Shown: one piece after another, positions 1 through 7,003 of the stretch
Layout: every line of letters begins with the position of its first letter
Numbering within the stretch: position 1 is the first letter of the stretch
Made by a program: the position numbers and the translations under genes
Assembly: GCA_016744065.1 (NCBI GenBank)
Contig: JADGFA010000017.1
Coordinates: 1 to 64,000 of the forward strand
Source of the DNA: Gammaproteobacteria bacterium
GTDB taxonomy: Bacteria > Pseudomonadota > Gammaproteobacteria > SZUA-229
Reading direction: 5' to 3'
Length of the DNA stretch: 64,000 bases
The notes under the pieces: model-generated
Seen by the model: the letters and a program-made list of their open reading frames with translations, nothing else
What the model was told of the DNA's origin: nothing
Databases searched by the model: none

Positions 1-150
1 GTCATGCACAAGTAGTCTATAAATATATTCGATTTTTTCATTAGCAGAATCAGTTGCTTCAAATTCAACAACACCCCGTGCTTCACCGTATTTCACCCCT
101 TCAATAATTGCTTTTTTTAACAGTTCTTTTTCATTTTTTATTTTTTTCAT
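1..150 (-). CDS. Partial hypothetical protein, N-terminal 50 residues
   Basis: An open frame on the minus strand starts with ATG at 150 and runs off the left edge, so only the N-terminus is visible. It begins with a Lys/Glu-rich stretch (MKKIKNEKELLKKAI) followed by EGVKYGEARGVVEFE, which looks like a helix leading into a strand. I recognise no family. The next minus-strand gene ends 32 bases upstream, so the two may be co-transcribed. Small size and lysine richness would suit many small regulatory proteins, but no function can be assigned. Confidence 0.5.
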   Translation of the reverse strand, partial: MKKIKNEKELLKKAIIEGVKYGEARGVVEFEATDSANEKIEYIYRLLVHD

Positions 151-182
151 ATCAATCTCTGTATATTATTAATTTATAATAT

Positions 183-461
183 TTATTCACGCGTATCCCA
201 ACCCTGTTTTATTGCTATATCCAGTAATAGTTCAGATGAAATTCCTTCTTTAGGGACAATATCAATTACCTTAATGGTGAATATTTTATCAATATTATCC
301 CAGACAATTCGTTCAATTTTACCTGAAAACCAGTCGCCTTCACCAATTTCAATGCCAATAACGGGAATGAAAGGTAGGGTGATTTTCTTTTCCAGTGTTC
401 TATATAGTCTTTTTGTATCTGAATCCTTCCAGAGATACTTTATAAACGTACATTTATACAT
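183..461 (-). CDS. Hypothetical protein, 92 aa
   Basis: A complete 92-residue frame on the minus strand starting with ATG at 461. It has alternating hydrophobic residues (ITLPFIPVIGIEI, IFTIKVIDIVP) that suggest a small beta-rich fold, with conserved-looking aromatic positions (GDWFSGKIERIVWDN). There is no signal peptide or membrane segment, and no obvious ribosome-binding site precedes the ATG. It lies just upstream of the partial gene at the window edge on the same strand and may form a two-gene unit with it. I do not recognise the family. An opposing frame at 274-492 is probably only its shadow. Confidence 0.5.
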   Translation of the reverse strand: MYKCTFIKYLWKDSDTKRLYRTLEKKITLPFIPVIGIEIGEGDWFSGKIERIVWDNIDKIFTIKVIDIVPKEGISSELLLDIAIKQGWDTRE

Positions 462-492
462 AATCGTTTCTATAGTTAAAGTAGTACATTAA

Positions 493-858
493 GTGATTAA
501 GTATTATTTGTACAGCTCATGTGGAGTAAGGATATCTGTGTTTAAGTCATGATTTTTAAAATTAAGTGAAAATAATGCAGTTTTCTATTTTATTAAGTCA
601 TTTTTGATAATCGAACAAGCCTGGTGTAATGATATATATTTTTATTGATCATTATTAATTGTATGTAAAACAAGACGGTACAGATGTTATTTTTAACCGA
701 TGAAGTTACAGAATTTTTCATCTTGACAGCCAGACTAATGAGATCTATAAAAGACTCTGCGAATACGATACATTGTCGCTCTATTTTGGTGCATTATAAA
801 TATGATAGTTTTAACTTAAGCCGTTTTATGTTTTTAACCAATTGTTGGAGGGGTTGTT
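493..858. other. 366-bp AT-rich intergenic region
   Basis: This stretch separates the minus-strand small genes from the CBS-domain gene and should hold both divergent promoters. It contains a 9-bp direct repeat TTAAGTCAT (542-550 and 593-601) and a one-mismatch FNR-like site at 645-658. A short frame at 684-872 runs into the CBS gene and has no coding character. Nothing else stands out. Confidence 0.5.
645..658. promoter_or_regulatory. FNR-like site, one mismatch
   Basis: TTGAT-CATT-ATTAA matches the FNR/ANR consensus TTGAT-N4-ATCAA at 9 of 10 defined positions. It lies about 200 bp upstream of the CBS-domain gene. In a genome this AT-rich such near matches arise by chance, so this is only a candidate; it gains some weight from the perfect site 760 bp further on. 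Confidence 0.3.
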
Positions 859-1308
859 ATGGAAGTGAATGAAATAATGAGTTCTGAGATATATAGCTGT
901 TCTGCTAATACTACACTGGATATAGTTGCCAGAATGATGTGGGAGAATAACTGCGGTGCAATACCTGTAGTGGATAATAGTAATAAGCCTGTAGGAATGG
1001 TGACTGATCGAGATATAGCAATGTGTTGTGCTATCAATCATAAAGCGCCCTGGGAGTTAACGGCATCTATCATTAATGGAAAGCGTAAGATCTATGCCTG
1101 TAATGCTCAGGATAATGTAGAAAATGTGCTTATTATTATGAAAAAACAAAAGGTACGTCGTTTGCCAGTTATTGATGAAGATGGTTGTCTACTGGCTATG
1201 TTATCAATTAGTAATATTATTTCCCATTCTCAAAAAAGTAAATCTAAAAAAAGCATAACGTTTGATCTAACTATGCCTATGCTAAAAGCAATGACCATAA
1301 CGCATTAG
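859..1308 (+). CDS. CBS-pair domain protein
   Basis: A 149-residue protein made almost entirely of two tandem CBS domains (about residues 5-60 and 75-130). The repeated signature is clear: IPVVDNSNKPVGMVTDRDIA in the first and LPVIDEDGCLLAML in the second. CBS pairs usually bind adenosine nucleotides or S-adenosylmethionine and act as energy sensors; free-standing ones have varied or unknown partners. The start is supported by a good ribosome-binding site (GGAGGGG) before ATG 859. The gene appears monocistronic, followed at once by a terminator, and has an FNR-like site about 200 bp upstream, as some stress-related CBS proteins do. Family assignment is firm; ligand and target are unknown. Confidence 0.85.
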   Translation: MEVNEIMSSEIYSCSANTTLDIVARMMWENNCGAIPVVDNSNKPVGMVTDRDIAMCCAINHKAPWELTASIINGKRKIYACNAQDNVENVLIIMKKQKVRRLPVIDEDGCLLAMLSISNIISHSQKSKSKKSITFDLTMPMLKAMTITH

Positions 1309-1346
1309 AAAAAGACTGTCCGTATGTTTATGCGGGCAGCCTTTTT
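1309..1346 (+). terminator. Rho-independent terminator after CBS gene
   Basis: Starting right after the stop codon, CTGTCCG (1316-1322) pairs with CGGGCAG (1333-1339) across a 10-nt loop, and the outer AAAAAG/CTTTTT extends the stem into a T-run. One G-T wobble and one A-C mismatch are present. It separates the CBS gene from the glycogen operon. Confidence 0.8.
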
Positions 1347-1403
1347 AATAAATTTATAATTCTATTTTCTGTATTTATGATGAAAATGGTATTGCCTGTA
1401 TAA

Positions 1404-1417
1404 TTGATATATATCAA
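1404..1417 (+). promoter_or_regulatory. Perfect FNR/ANR-type box upstream of glycogen operon
   Basis: TTGAT-ATAT-ATCAA is an exact match to the consensus bound by FNR/ANR/FnrP-type oxygen-responsive regulators. Its centre (1410.5) is 41.5 bp from a start point near 1452 predicted by the hexamer TAAAAT (1440-1445). That is the canonical class II spacing of FNR-activated promoters. The gene for the regulator itself is not in the window. Confidence 0.65.
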
Positions 1418-1439
1418 AAGACCTTTATATGTGCACTAA

Positions 1440-1445
1440 TAAAAT
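1440..1445 (+). promoter_or_regulatory. Candidate -10 hexamer of glycogen operon promoter
   Basis: TAAAAT matches TATAAT at 5 of 6 positions and would place the transcription start near 1452, giving a leader of about 65 nt before glucokinase. It is chosen because of its spacing to the FNR-type box; the region is AT-rich, so other hexamers are possible. Confidence 0.4.
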
Positions 1446-1472
1446 TAATGTCGATATCCATTTGTTTTTAAT

Positions 1473-1509
1473 TAACAGTTACCTGTTTTATCTGTGCGGT
1501 TAACTGTTA
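1473..1509 (+). promoter_or_regulatory. Inverted repeat in the glycogen-operon leader
   Basis: TAACAGTTA (1473-1481) and TAACTGTTA (1501-1509) are perfect 9-bp inverted arms around a 19-bp spacer, extendable by two G-C pairs with a one-base bulge. It ends 7 bases before the GTG start of glucokinase, where no Shine-Dalgarno sequence is visible. It could be a protein operator or an RNA hairpin affecting translation of the first gene. Confidence 0.4.
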
Positions 1510-1516
1510 TTGTATT

Positions 1517-2494
1517 GTGAATATTATTGCCGCAGACATTGGTGGTACCAAATCACACATGGTTCTGGCTAATACAGATAAACCACATTATATTATTTTT
1601 GAATTAAAGTATAAAAGTACGGATTTTGAAAATTTCGAATCCCTACTCAATACATTCATACGTGATACTGGTCTACAGGGAAAACTGCCAGCAGTTTTGT
1701 CACTGGCATTACCAGGGGTAGTTGATAGTGACCTTGTTCAGTTAACTAACTTACCCTGGGAAATAGACCGTTCTATACTGATCGAAATGTTTGGTTTTGA
1801 GCAGGTGTATTTTATGAATGATTTTCAGGCATCTGCATTGGGAACGCTTGAACTTGATGATGATGAATTAACTGTACTTAATAAAGGAAAGGAAAACAAT
1901 GTTGGGTTACGTGTAGTTGTTGGTGCAGGAACAGGTTTAGGTGTTTCATGGCTGTTAAATAAAAAGGAAAAGTCTGTTGCATATTCAACCGAGGGCGGGC
2001 ATATAGATTTTGCACCTGTAGATAAGCAACAAATGGATTTGTTGCATTTTCTTATGATACGTTACTCTCATGTTTCATATGAGCGTATATTATCAGGTAA
2101 AGGCCTGGTTAATCTTTATGCATTTTTTTTAACAGGAGCTACAGGTACTGATGATGAAATTACAGTTGATGCGAAGTGGATTAATCAACAGGCTAGTCAG
2201 GGAAATAAAGTGGCTATACAGGCGATGCGATTATTCATTCGAATTTATGCAGCCTATGTTGGTAACCTGGCATTAATTTTTAAACCTCAAGGTGGAATTT
2301 ATATCACTGGGGGAATTGCGTTAAAAATGATTAACTGGATGCAGTCGGAAGACTTTATTCAGGCGTATTTAAACAAAGGAAGAATGCAGCAGGTAGTTGA
2401 TCAGGTAGCTGTATTTTTAGTTAAAAATGAAAGCGTGGGTGTTTTCGGCGCCTTATCAGAAGCAGTTAAATTACTGCAGGATGAAACGAAATGA
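1517..2494 (+). CDS. glk: Glucokinase (Glk family)
   Basis: Catalyses ATP-dependent phosphorylation of glucose to glucose-6-phosphate in the cytoplasm. The N-terminal ADIGGTKSHMVLAN is the ATP-binding phosphate-1 motif of the ROK/hexokinase fold, NDFQASALG matches the conserved glucokinase segment, GAGTGLGVSWL the phosphate-2 region and EGGHIDFAP the sugar-binding loop. At 325 residues it fits the proteobacterial Glk family (about 320). The start is GTG at 1517 because the nucleotide-binding motif begins at once and no upstream start exists; no ribosome-binding site is visible. It is the first gene of the glycogen operon and its last bases overlap the glgC start (ATGA), implying translational coupling. 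It probably recovers free glucose released by MalQ and GH57 activity. Confidence 0.88.
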   Translation: MNIIAADIGGTKSHMVLANTDKPHYIIFELKYKSTDFENFESLLNTFIRDTGLQGKLPAVLSLALPGVVDSDLVQLTNLPWEIDRSILIEMFGFEQVYFMNDFQASALGTLELDDDELTVLNKGKENNVGLRVVVGAGTGLGVSWLLNKKEKSVAYSTEGGHIDFAPVDKQQMDLLHFLMIRYSHVSYERILSGKGLVNLYAFFLTGATGTDDEITVDAKWINQQASQGNKVAIQAMRLFIRIYAAYVGNLALIFKPQGGIYITGGIALKMINWMQSEDFIQAYLNKGRMQQVVDQVAVFLVKNESVGVFGALSEAVKLLQDETK

Positions 2495-3816
2495 CTATAA
2501 GCCACATAAAGCAGGAAAAGAACTATCGTTATTATACCGATTCTAAAAACACCTCTGAGTTAACTCGTAAAACACTTGTATTAGTTCTGGCGGGTGGGGC
2601 TGGTTCACGATTAAAAGGCCTGACCAAATGGCGTGCAAAACCTGCTGTTCCATTTGGTGGAAAATATCGCATTATAGATTTTGCCCTTTCAAATTGTGTT
2701 AATTCAGGCTTACGCCGAATTGGTGTACTGATCCAGTATAAATCACATTCACTGATTCGACATTTGCAACGTGCATGGGGTTTTATGCGAGCAGAGATAG
2801 GTGAATTTGTAGAAATCATTCCTGCACAGCAACGGATAGACAATGACTGGTATAGAGGAACAGCGGATGCTTTATATCAGAATATTGATATTATTCGACG
2901 TCATGCACCCGATAATGTCATGGTGCTTGGTGGTGATCATATTTACACAATGGATTATTCAAGGATGTTGATTGATCACGTAAGCTCAGGTGCAGATTTG
3001 ACAGTGGGTTGTATTGAAGTGCCGAGGGATGAAGCCTCTGAGTATGGTGTTATGTCGGTTGATGCAGATATGTGTATTACCCGTTTTACAGAAAAACCTG
3101 AAGACCCAGAAGCCATACCCGGCAAAGAAAATAGTTCATTGGCATCAACGGGCATTTATATCTTTTCAACTAAATATCTTTTTGAAAGTTTAATAGCCGA
3201 TGCAGAAAATCCAGAATCAGCACATGATTTTGGAAAAGATATTATTCCCCAGAGTCTTAGCCAGTGCTCTGCCCATGCTTATTCTTTTGTGAATGAACGA
3301 GGGCAGCCTGCTTACTGGCGGGATGTGGGTACAGTTGATTCATACTGGAAAGCTAATATGGAATTGTGTGCGGTCGAACCAGAATTGAATTTATATTCAC
3401 GTGACTGGCCAATCTGGACTTATCAGACACAGTACCCACCTGCCAAATTTGTATTTGATGATGATGGTGCTCGGGGTGAAGCCGTCGACTCTCTGGTGGC
3501 GGGTGGTTGCATTTTATCTGGCGCAAAGGTTAAACGTTCCGTTATTTTTTTTGCTACAGAAATAGAACGAGGTACAGTGATAAAAGACAGTGTGATATTG
3601 CCTAAGGTGAATATCGGTGAGAACTGCCGAATTACCCGTGCGGTCATAGATAAGGCCTGTATTATTCCAGATAATACGATTATTGGTGAGAATCAACAAA
3701 ATGATGCAGAGCGTTTTCATGTTACTGAAAATGGTGTGGTACTGGTAACCCCGGAGATGATGGATCAAAAATTACATGTTATAAATGAAGATAAATTATC
3801 TAATCTGATTGTATGA
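2491..3816 (+). CDS. glgC: Glucose-1-phosphate adenylyltransferase
   Basis: Makes ADP-glucose from glucose-1-phosphate and ATP, the committed step of bacterial glycogen synthesis. The N-terminal LVLAGGAGSRLKGLTKWRAK is the nucleotidyltransferase signature, with the PAVPFGGKYRIIDF substrate loop just after it. YRGTADALYQN and GGDHIYTMDY are the catalytic segments, and FTEKPEDP is the sugar-phosphate region. The C-terminal third shows hexapeptide-like left-handed helix repeats (GGCILSGAKVKRSVIF and following). Length 441 is normal (E. coli 431). The start overlaps glk by 4 bp and its stop overlaps the GH57 gene by 4 bp. Allosteric control by glycolytic intermediates is usual for the family but cannot be read here. 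Confidence 0.95.
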   Translation: MTISHIKQEKNYRYYTDSKNTSELTRKTLVLVLAGGAGSRLKGLTKWRAKPAVPFGGKYRIIDFALSNCVNSGLRRIGVLIQYKSHSLIRHLQRAWGFMRAEIGEFVEIIPAQQRIDNDWYRGTADALYQNIDIIRRHAPDNVMVLGGDHIYTMDYSRMLIDHVSSGADLTVGCIEVPRDEASEYGVMSVDADMCITRFTEKPEDPEAIPGKENSSLASTGIYIFSTKYLFESLIADAENPESAHDFGKDIIPQSLSQCSAHAYSFVNERGQPAYWRDVGTVDSYWKANMELCAVEPELNLYSRDWPIWTYQTQYPPAKFVFDDDGARGEAVDSLVAGGCILSGAKVKRSVIFFATEIERGTVIKDSVILPKVNIGENCRITRAVIDKACIIPDNTIIGENQQNDAERFHVTENGVVLVTPEMMDQKLHVINEDKLSNLIV

Positions 3817-5543
3817 AAAAAACCTCAAAAATTAATTTTGTACTTTGCTGGCATATGCATCAGCCATGGTATCAACAGGGTATAGATGGTGAATATAAAT
3901 TACCCTGGGTGTATCTTCATGCCATAAAGGATTATACCGATATGGCGTCTCATTTAGAGGCCCACCCTGAAATGAAATCGGTGGTTAATTTTGCACCAAT
4001 ATTATTGGAGCAGCTCGATGATTATGAGCAGCAATTAAAAGGCTGGCTTGAGTCCGCCCAGTCAATGAAGGATCCAATGTTAAACTTATTAGCTGGTGTC
4101 ACACAAATTCCTGAATCAACTGAGCAGCGATATCAATTGTTATGTAATTGTCGACGTGCAAATGCGGAAAAAATGATAAATCCTTATATCCCATTTAAGC
4201 GTCTTCTTGAGCCATTTGAAGCAATTTTTTCAGCGGATGATAACAGCCTGTTGAATGCAGTCGATTTGCAGTATTTAACACCGCAGTATTTTATGGATTT
4301 GCTGGTATGGTATCACCTGGCCTGGTTAGGTCATTCTTTAAAGCAAGACAGTGTATGTACTGAATTGATTAAAAAAGCGTCTTTATTTAATCAGAAAAAT
4401 TGCCGTGATTTGTTACAACTTATTCATGACAGTATTTCAGGTATTATTCCCCGTTATCGGAATCTTGCTCATAAAGGGCAGATTGAATTATCCATGACGC
4501 CTTATGCTCATCCTATTATTCCATTACTGAATGATTTTAAAAATATGCAATGTGCTCAACCTGAAGCACCTGCTCCTGTATGTGATAATTATCCGGGAGG
4601 TATTGAACGTTCACGTTGGCATATTCAAAAAGGTATTGATTGTTTCGAACATTATTTTGATTTACGCCCAGAAGGTATCTGGTTATCTGAAGGGGCAATT
4701 TCAGAGGATGCCATCGAGTTAGTAGAAGAATTTAACTTTAAGTGGAGTGCATCTGGCGAGGGTGTCAGGCGGAATAGTATGCATCTGTGTGATAAAGACC
4801 CTGAAAAAATTTATAGTGAACGGGCACAGTTTTATTCTTATCAGTTAAAAAATTGTTCATGCAGACTTTTTTTTCGAGATGATGGTCTGTCCGATCTTAT
4901 TGGTTTTGAGTATAGCAAGCTTAATTCGGTAGATGCAGCAGATGATCTGGTGCAACATCTGGTCAATATTGCGAATTATCTTGGGGAAGAGGCAGATCAA
5001 TATGTGGTATCGATTATTCTTGATGGTGAAAATGCCTGGGAATATTACCCTCATAATGGTCATTACTTTCTTGATCATCTGTATGATCAACTATCAAATC
5101 ACCCGCGCATTAAAACAGCCAAATTTTCCGAATTAACTGAATTGCCTAAAGTTCATAAGCTAGATCATTTATGTGCAGGAAGCTGGGTGTATGGTTCTTT
5201 TTCAACCTGGATTGGTGAAAAAGATAAGAATTTGGCATGGGAAAGACTGGTGGCAGTGAAGCAGGTTTTTGATCGTTTTATTGATAACCCGGAATTAAAT
5301 GATGAAGAAAAATACCGAGCAAGTCGTCAACTTGCAATTTGCGAAGGTTCTGACTGGTTCTGGTGGTTTGGTGAGACTAATTCATCTAATAGCGTAAGTG
5401 ATTTTGATAGTTTGTTTCGAGAGCAACTTGAAAACCTTTATATTTTATTAAAACAGTCACCACCAGATAATCTAAAACAGCCGATTTCAATAGGTACTAA
5501 TGGAAATACAGAAAATGCTGGTACGATGTTAAGAAATAACTAA
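3813..5543 (+). CDS. Glycoside hydrolase family 57 protein
   Basis: A 576-residue member of GH57, which holds alpha-amylases, amylopullulanases, 4-alpha-glucanotransferases and branching enzymes. The five GH57 regions are visible in order: HMHQP at residues 14-18, GQIELSMTPYAHPIIPLL, the nucleophile region PEGIWLSEGAIS around 286-296, the acid/base region LDGENAWEYY around 403, and GSWVYGSFSTWIG. It has no signal peptide, so it acts in the cytoplasm on glycogen or maltodextrins. It is translationally coupled to glgC upstream and malQ downstream (the final A of its stop is the first base of malQ's ATG). Since glgB is in the same operon, it is more likely a glucan-hydrolysing or glucan-transferring enzyme than the main branching enzyme; exact specificity is open. 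Confidence 0.87.
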   Translation: MKKTSKINFVLCWHMHQPWYQQGIDGEYKLPWVYLHAIKDYTDMASHLEAHPEMKSVVNFAPILLEQLDDYEQQLKGWLESAQSMKDPMLNLLAGVTQIPESTEQRYQLLCNCRRANAEKMINPYIPFKRLLEPFEAIFSADDNSLLNAVDLQYLTPQYFMDLLVWYHLAWLGHSLKQDSVCTELIKKASLFNQKNCRDLLQLIHDSISGIIPRYRNLAHKGQIELSMTPYAHPIIPLLNDFKNMQCAQPEAPAPVCDNYPGGIERSRWHIQKGIDCFEHYFDLRPEGIWLSEGAISEDAIELVEEFNFKWSASGEGVRRNSMHLCDKDPEKIYSERAQFYSYQLKNCSCRLFFRDDGLSDLIGFEYSKLNSVDAADDLVQHLVNIANYLGEEADQYVVSIILDGENAWEYYPHNGHYFLDHLYDQLSNHPRIKTAKFSELTELPKVHKLDHLCAGSWVYGSFSTWIGEKDKNLAWERLVAVKQVFDRFIDNPELNDEEKYRASRQLAICEGSDWFWWFGETNSSNSVSDFDSLFREQLENLYILLKQSPPDNLKQPISIGTNGNTENAGTMLRNN

Positions 5544-6919
5544 TGTCAGAAATAGATTTTTATAAACGACGTGCTGGCGTGTTGTTGCATCCGACATCAT
5601 TGCCTTCAGGGCTGCTTGATGATGATGTGGAGCACTGGTTACAGTGTCTTTCTGATAGTGGTTTTGGTGTATGGCAGGTGTTACCTTTAGGTGATCCACA
5701 AAATGGATTATCCCCCTATCAATGTAGTTCTGCTTTTGCTATTAACCCCAGTTTATTATTTAGATTATTGCCTGTAAATTCAGCGGATAAAGGTTTTGTT
5801 GCATTTTGTCAGAAACAGAAGTTCTGGCTAGATGATTATGCTTTGTTCAAGGTGTTGAGGCGTTATTTTAATGATGTTAGCTGGAATGAATGGCCGGAGG
5901 AATATAAATTTCGTCATATTAAAAAAATGCAACAGGTGCGCCTTCAATATGCTGAGACTATTACAGATTTAAAGTGGCAGCAATATCAGCTGCAATTACG
6001 TTGGTTAGAGATTAAACAACATGCGATAGAAAAAAATATTTTACTATTTGGAGATATACCTATTTTTGTTGCTTATGACAGTGCAGATGTATGGGCTCAC
6101 CCTGACTGGTTTATGTTGGATGGCGATGAAAATATGCTCCATGTTACCGGTGTACCTCCAGATTACTTTTCTACAACGGGACAACGCTGGGGCAATCCGC
6201 ACTATAACTGGGAAGCGATGCAAAGTAGTGATTATGCATGGTGGATACACCGAATTAAATATCATTTTGAGCTATTCGACTTATTACGAATAGATCATTT
6301 CAGAGGCCTGGAATCAGTTTGGGTGATTGATGCTGCGTGTGAAACTGCGATAGATGGTTATTGGCAACATGTACCCGGTGATGCACTCCTGGAAAAAATA
6401 AAAAATTTATATAAAAAGTTACCTTTGGTGGCGGAAGACCTTGGTGTTATTACACCTCAGGTTGTTGCGTTACGAAAGCGGTATAAGTTACCAGGAATGT
6501 CTATTTTACAATTTGGTTTTGATGAGTTTGAAGACAGTCCACATAAGCCGCAGAATATAGATGAAGATAAGGTGGCATACACTGGTACCCATGATAATGA
6601 TACAACCATTGGCTGGTTTAATAGCCTGGAAGATCATATTAAAAGCTATGTTCTAGAAAAACTTGATATAGAAAGTATAGAAGGTAAAGATATAAGTGAA
6701 CAGGTTTTACAGTCACTTGTTGTTCAGGCAATGGAGTCTCGTGCGAGTCTTTGCATAATACCCATGCAGGATTTTTTAAGCCTGGGTACAGAGGCGAGAA
6801 TGAATGTTCCAGGTACTATTGCCGGGAACTGGAAATGGAAGTTTCAATGGAGGCAGCTAGATAATGAAAGAATTAATGTGATGCGAGAAAAAATAAAAAA
6901 TTCTCATAGATTAATTTAA
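5543..6919 (+). CDS. malQ: 4-alpha-glucanotransferase
   Basis: Disproportionates alpha-1,4-glucans, moving maltosyl or longer units and releasing glucose (GH77). Diagnostic segments are RRAGVLLHPTSLPSG at the N-terminus, GDIPIFVAYDSADVWAHP, GVPPDYFSTTGQRWGNPHYNW, the nucleophile region LLRIDHFRGLESVW, the acid/base region VAEDLGVITPQV and YTGTHDNDTTIGWF. At 458 residues it is somewhat shorter than the compact Thermus-type enzyme (about 500) and much shorter than E. coli MalQ, but both ends look intact. Its ATG begins on the last base of the GH57 stop. In this operon it would process short glucans left by phosphorylase, with the freed glucose taken by glucokinase. Confidence 0.93.
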   Translation: MSEIDFYKRRAGVLLHPTSLPSGLLDDDVEHWLQCLSDSGFGVWQVLPLGDPQNGLSPYQCSSAFAINPSLLFRLLPVNSADKGFVAFCQKQKFWLDDYALFKVLRRYFNDVSWNEWPEEYKFRHIKKMQQVRLQYAETITDLKWQQYQLQLRWLEIKQHAIEKNILLFGDIPIFVAYDSADVWAHPDWFMLDGDENMLHVTGVPPDYFSTTGQRWGNPHYNWEAMQSSDYAWWIHRIKYHFELFDLLRIDHFRGLESVWVIDAACETAIDGYWQHVPGDALLEKIKNLYKKLPLVAEDLGVITPQVVALRKRYKLPGMSILQFGFDEFEDSPHKPQNIDEDKVAYTGTHDNDTTIGWFNSLEDHIKSYVLEKLDIESIEGKDISEQVLQSLVVQAMESRASLCIIPMQDFLSLGTEARMNVPGTIAGNWKWKFQWRQLDNERINVMREKIKNSHRLI

Positions 6920-7003
6920 TAAAAAATTAGTAATGCTTTTTATATTATTCAAGTAAAAATGACAGGTGATAGTTTTGTTTTGTTTTTTAACTCAGAGAAA
7001 TAA

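Noticed and set aside
274-492. 72-codon plus-strand frame opposite the 92-aa minus-strand gene
   Set aside because: Antisense shadow; the minus frame has more protein-like alternation and no competing evidence favours the plus frame.
684-872. 62-codon frame on the plus strand before the CBS gene
   Set aside because: It overlaps the CBS gene, has no ribosome-binding site and no protein-like composition.
5543-6919. MalQ as a truncated gene
   Set aside because: It is shorter than usual, but both termini and all catalytic segments are present, so it is a compact form.
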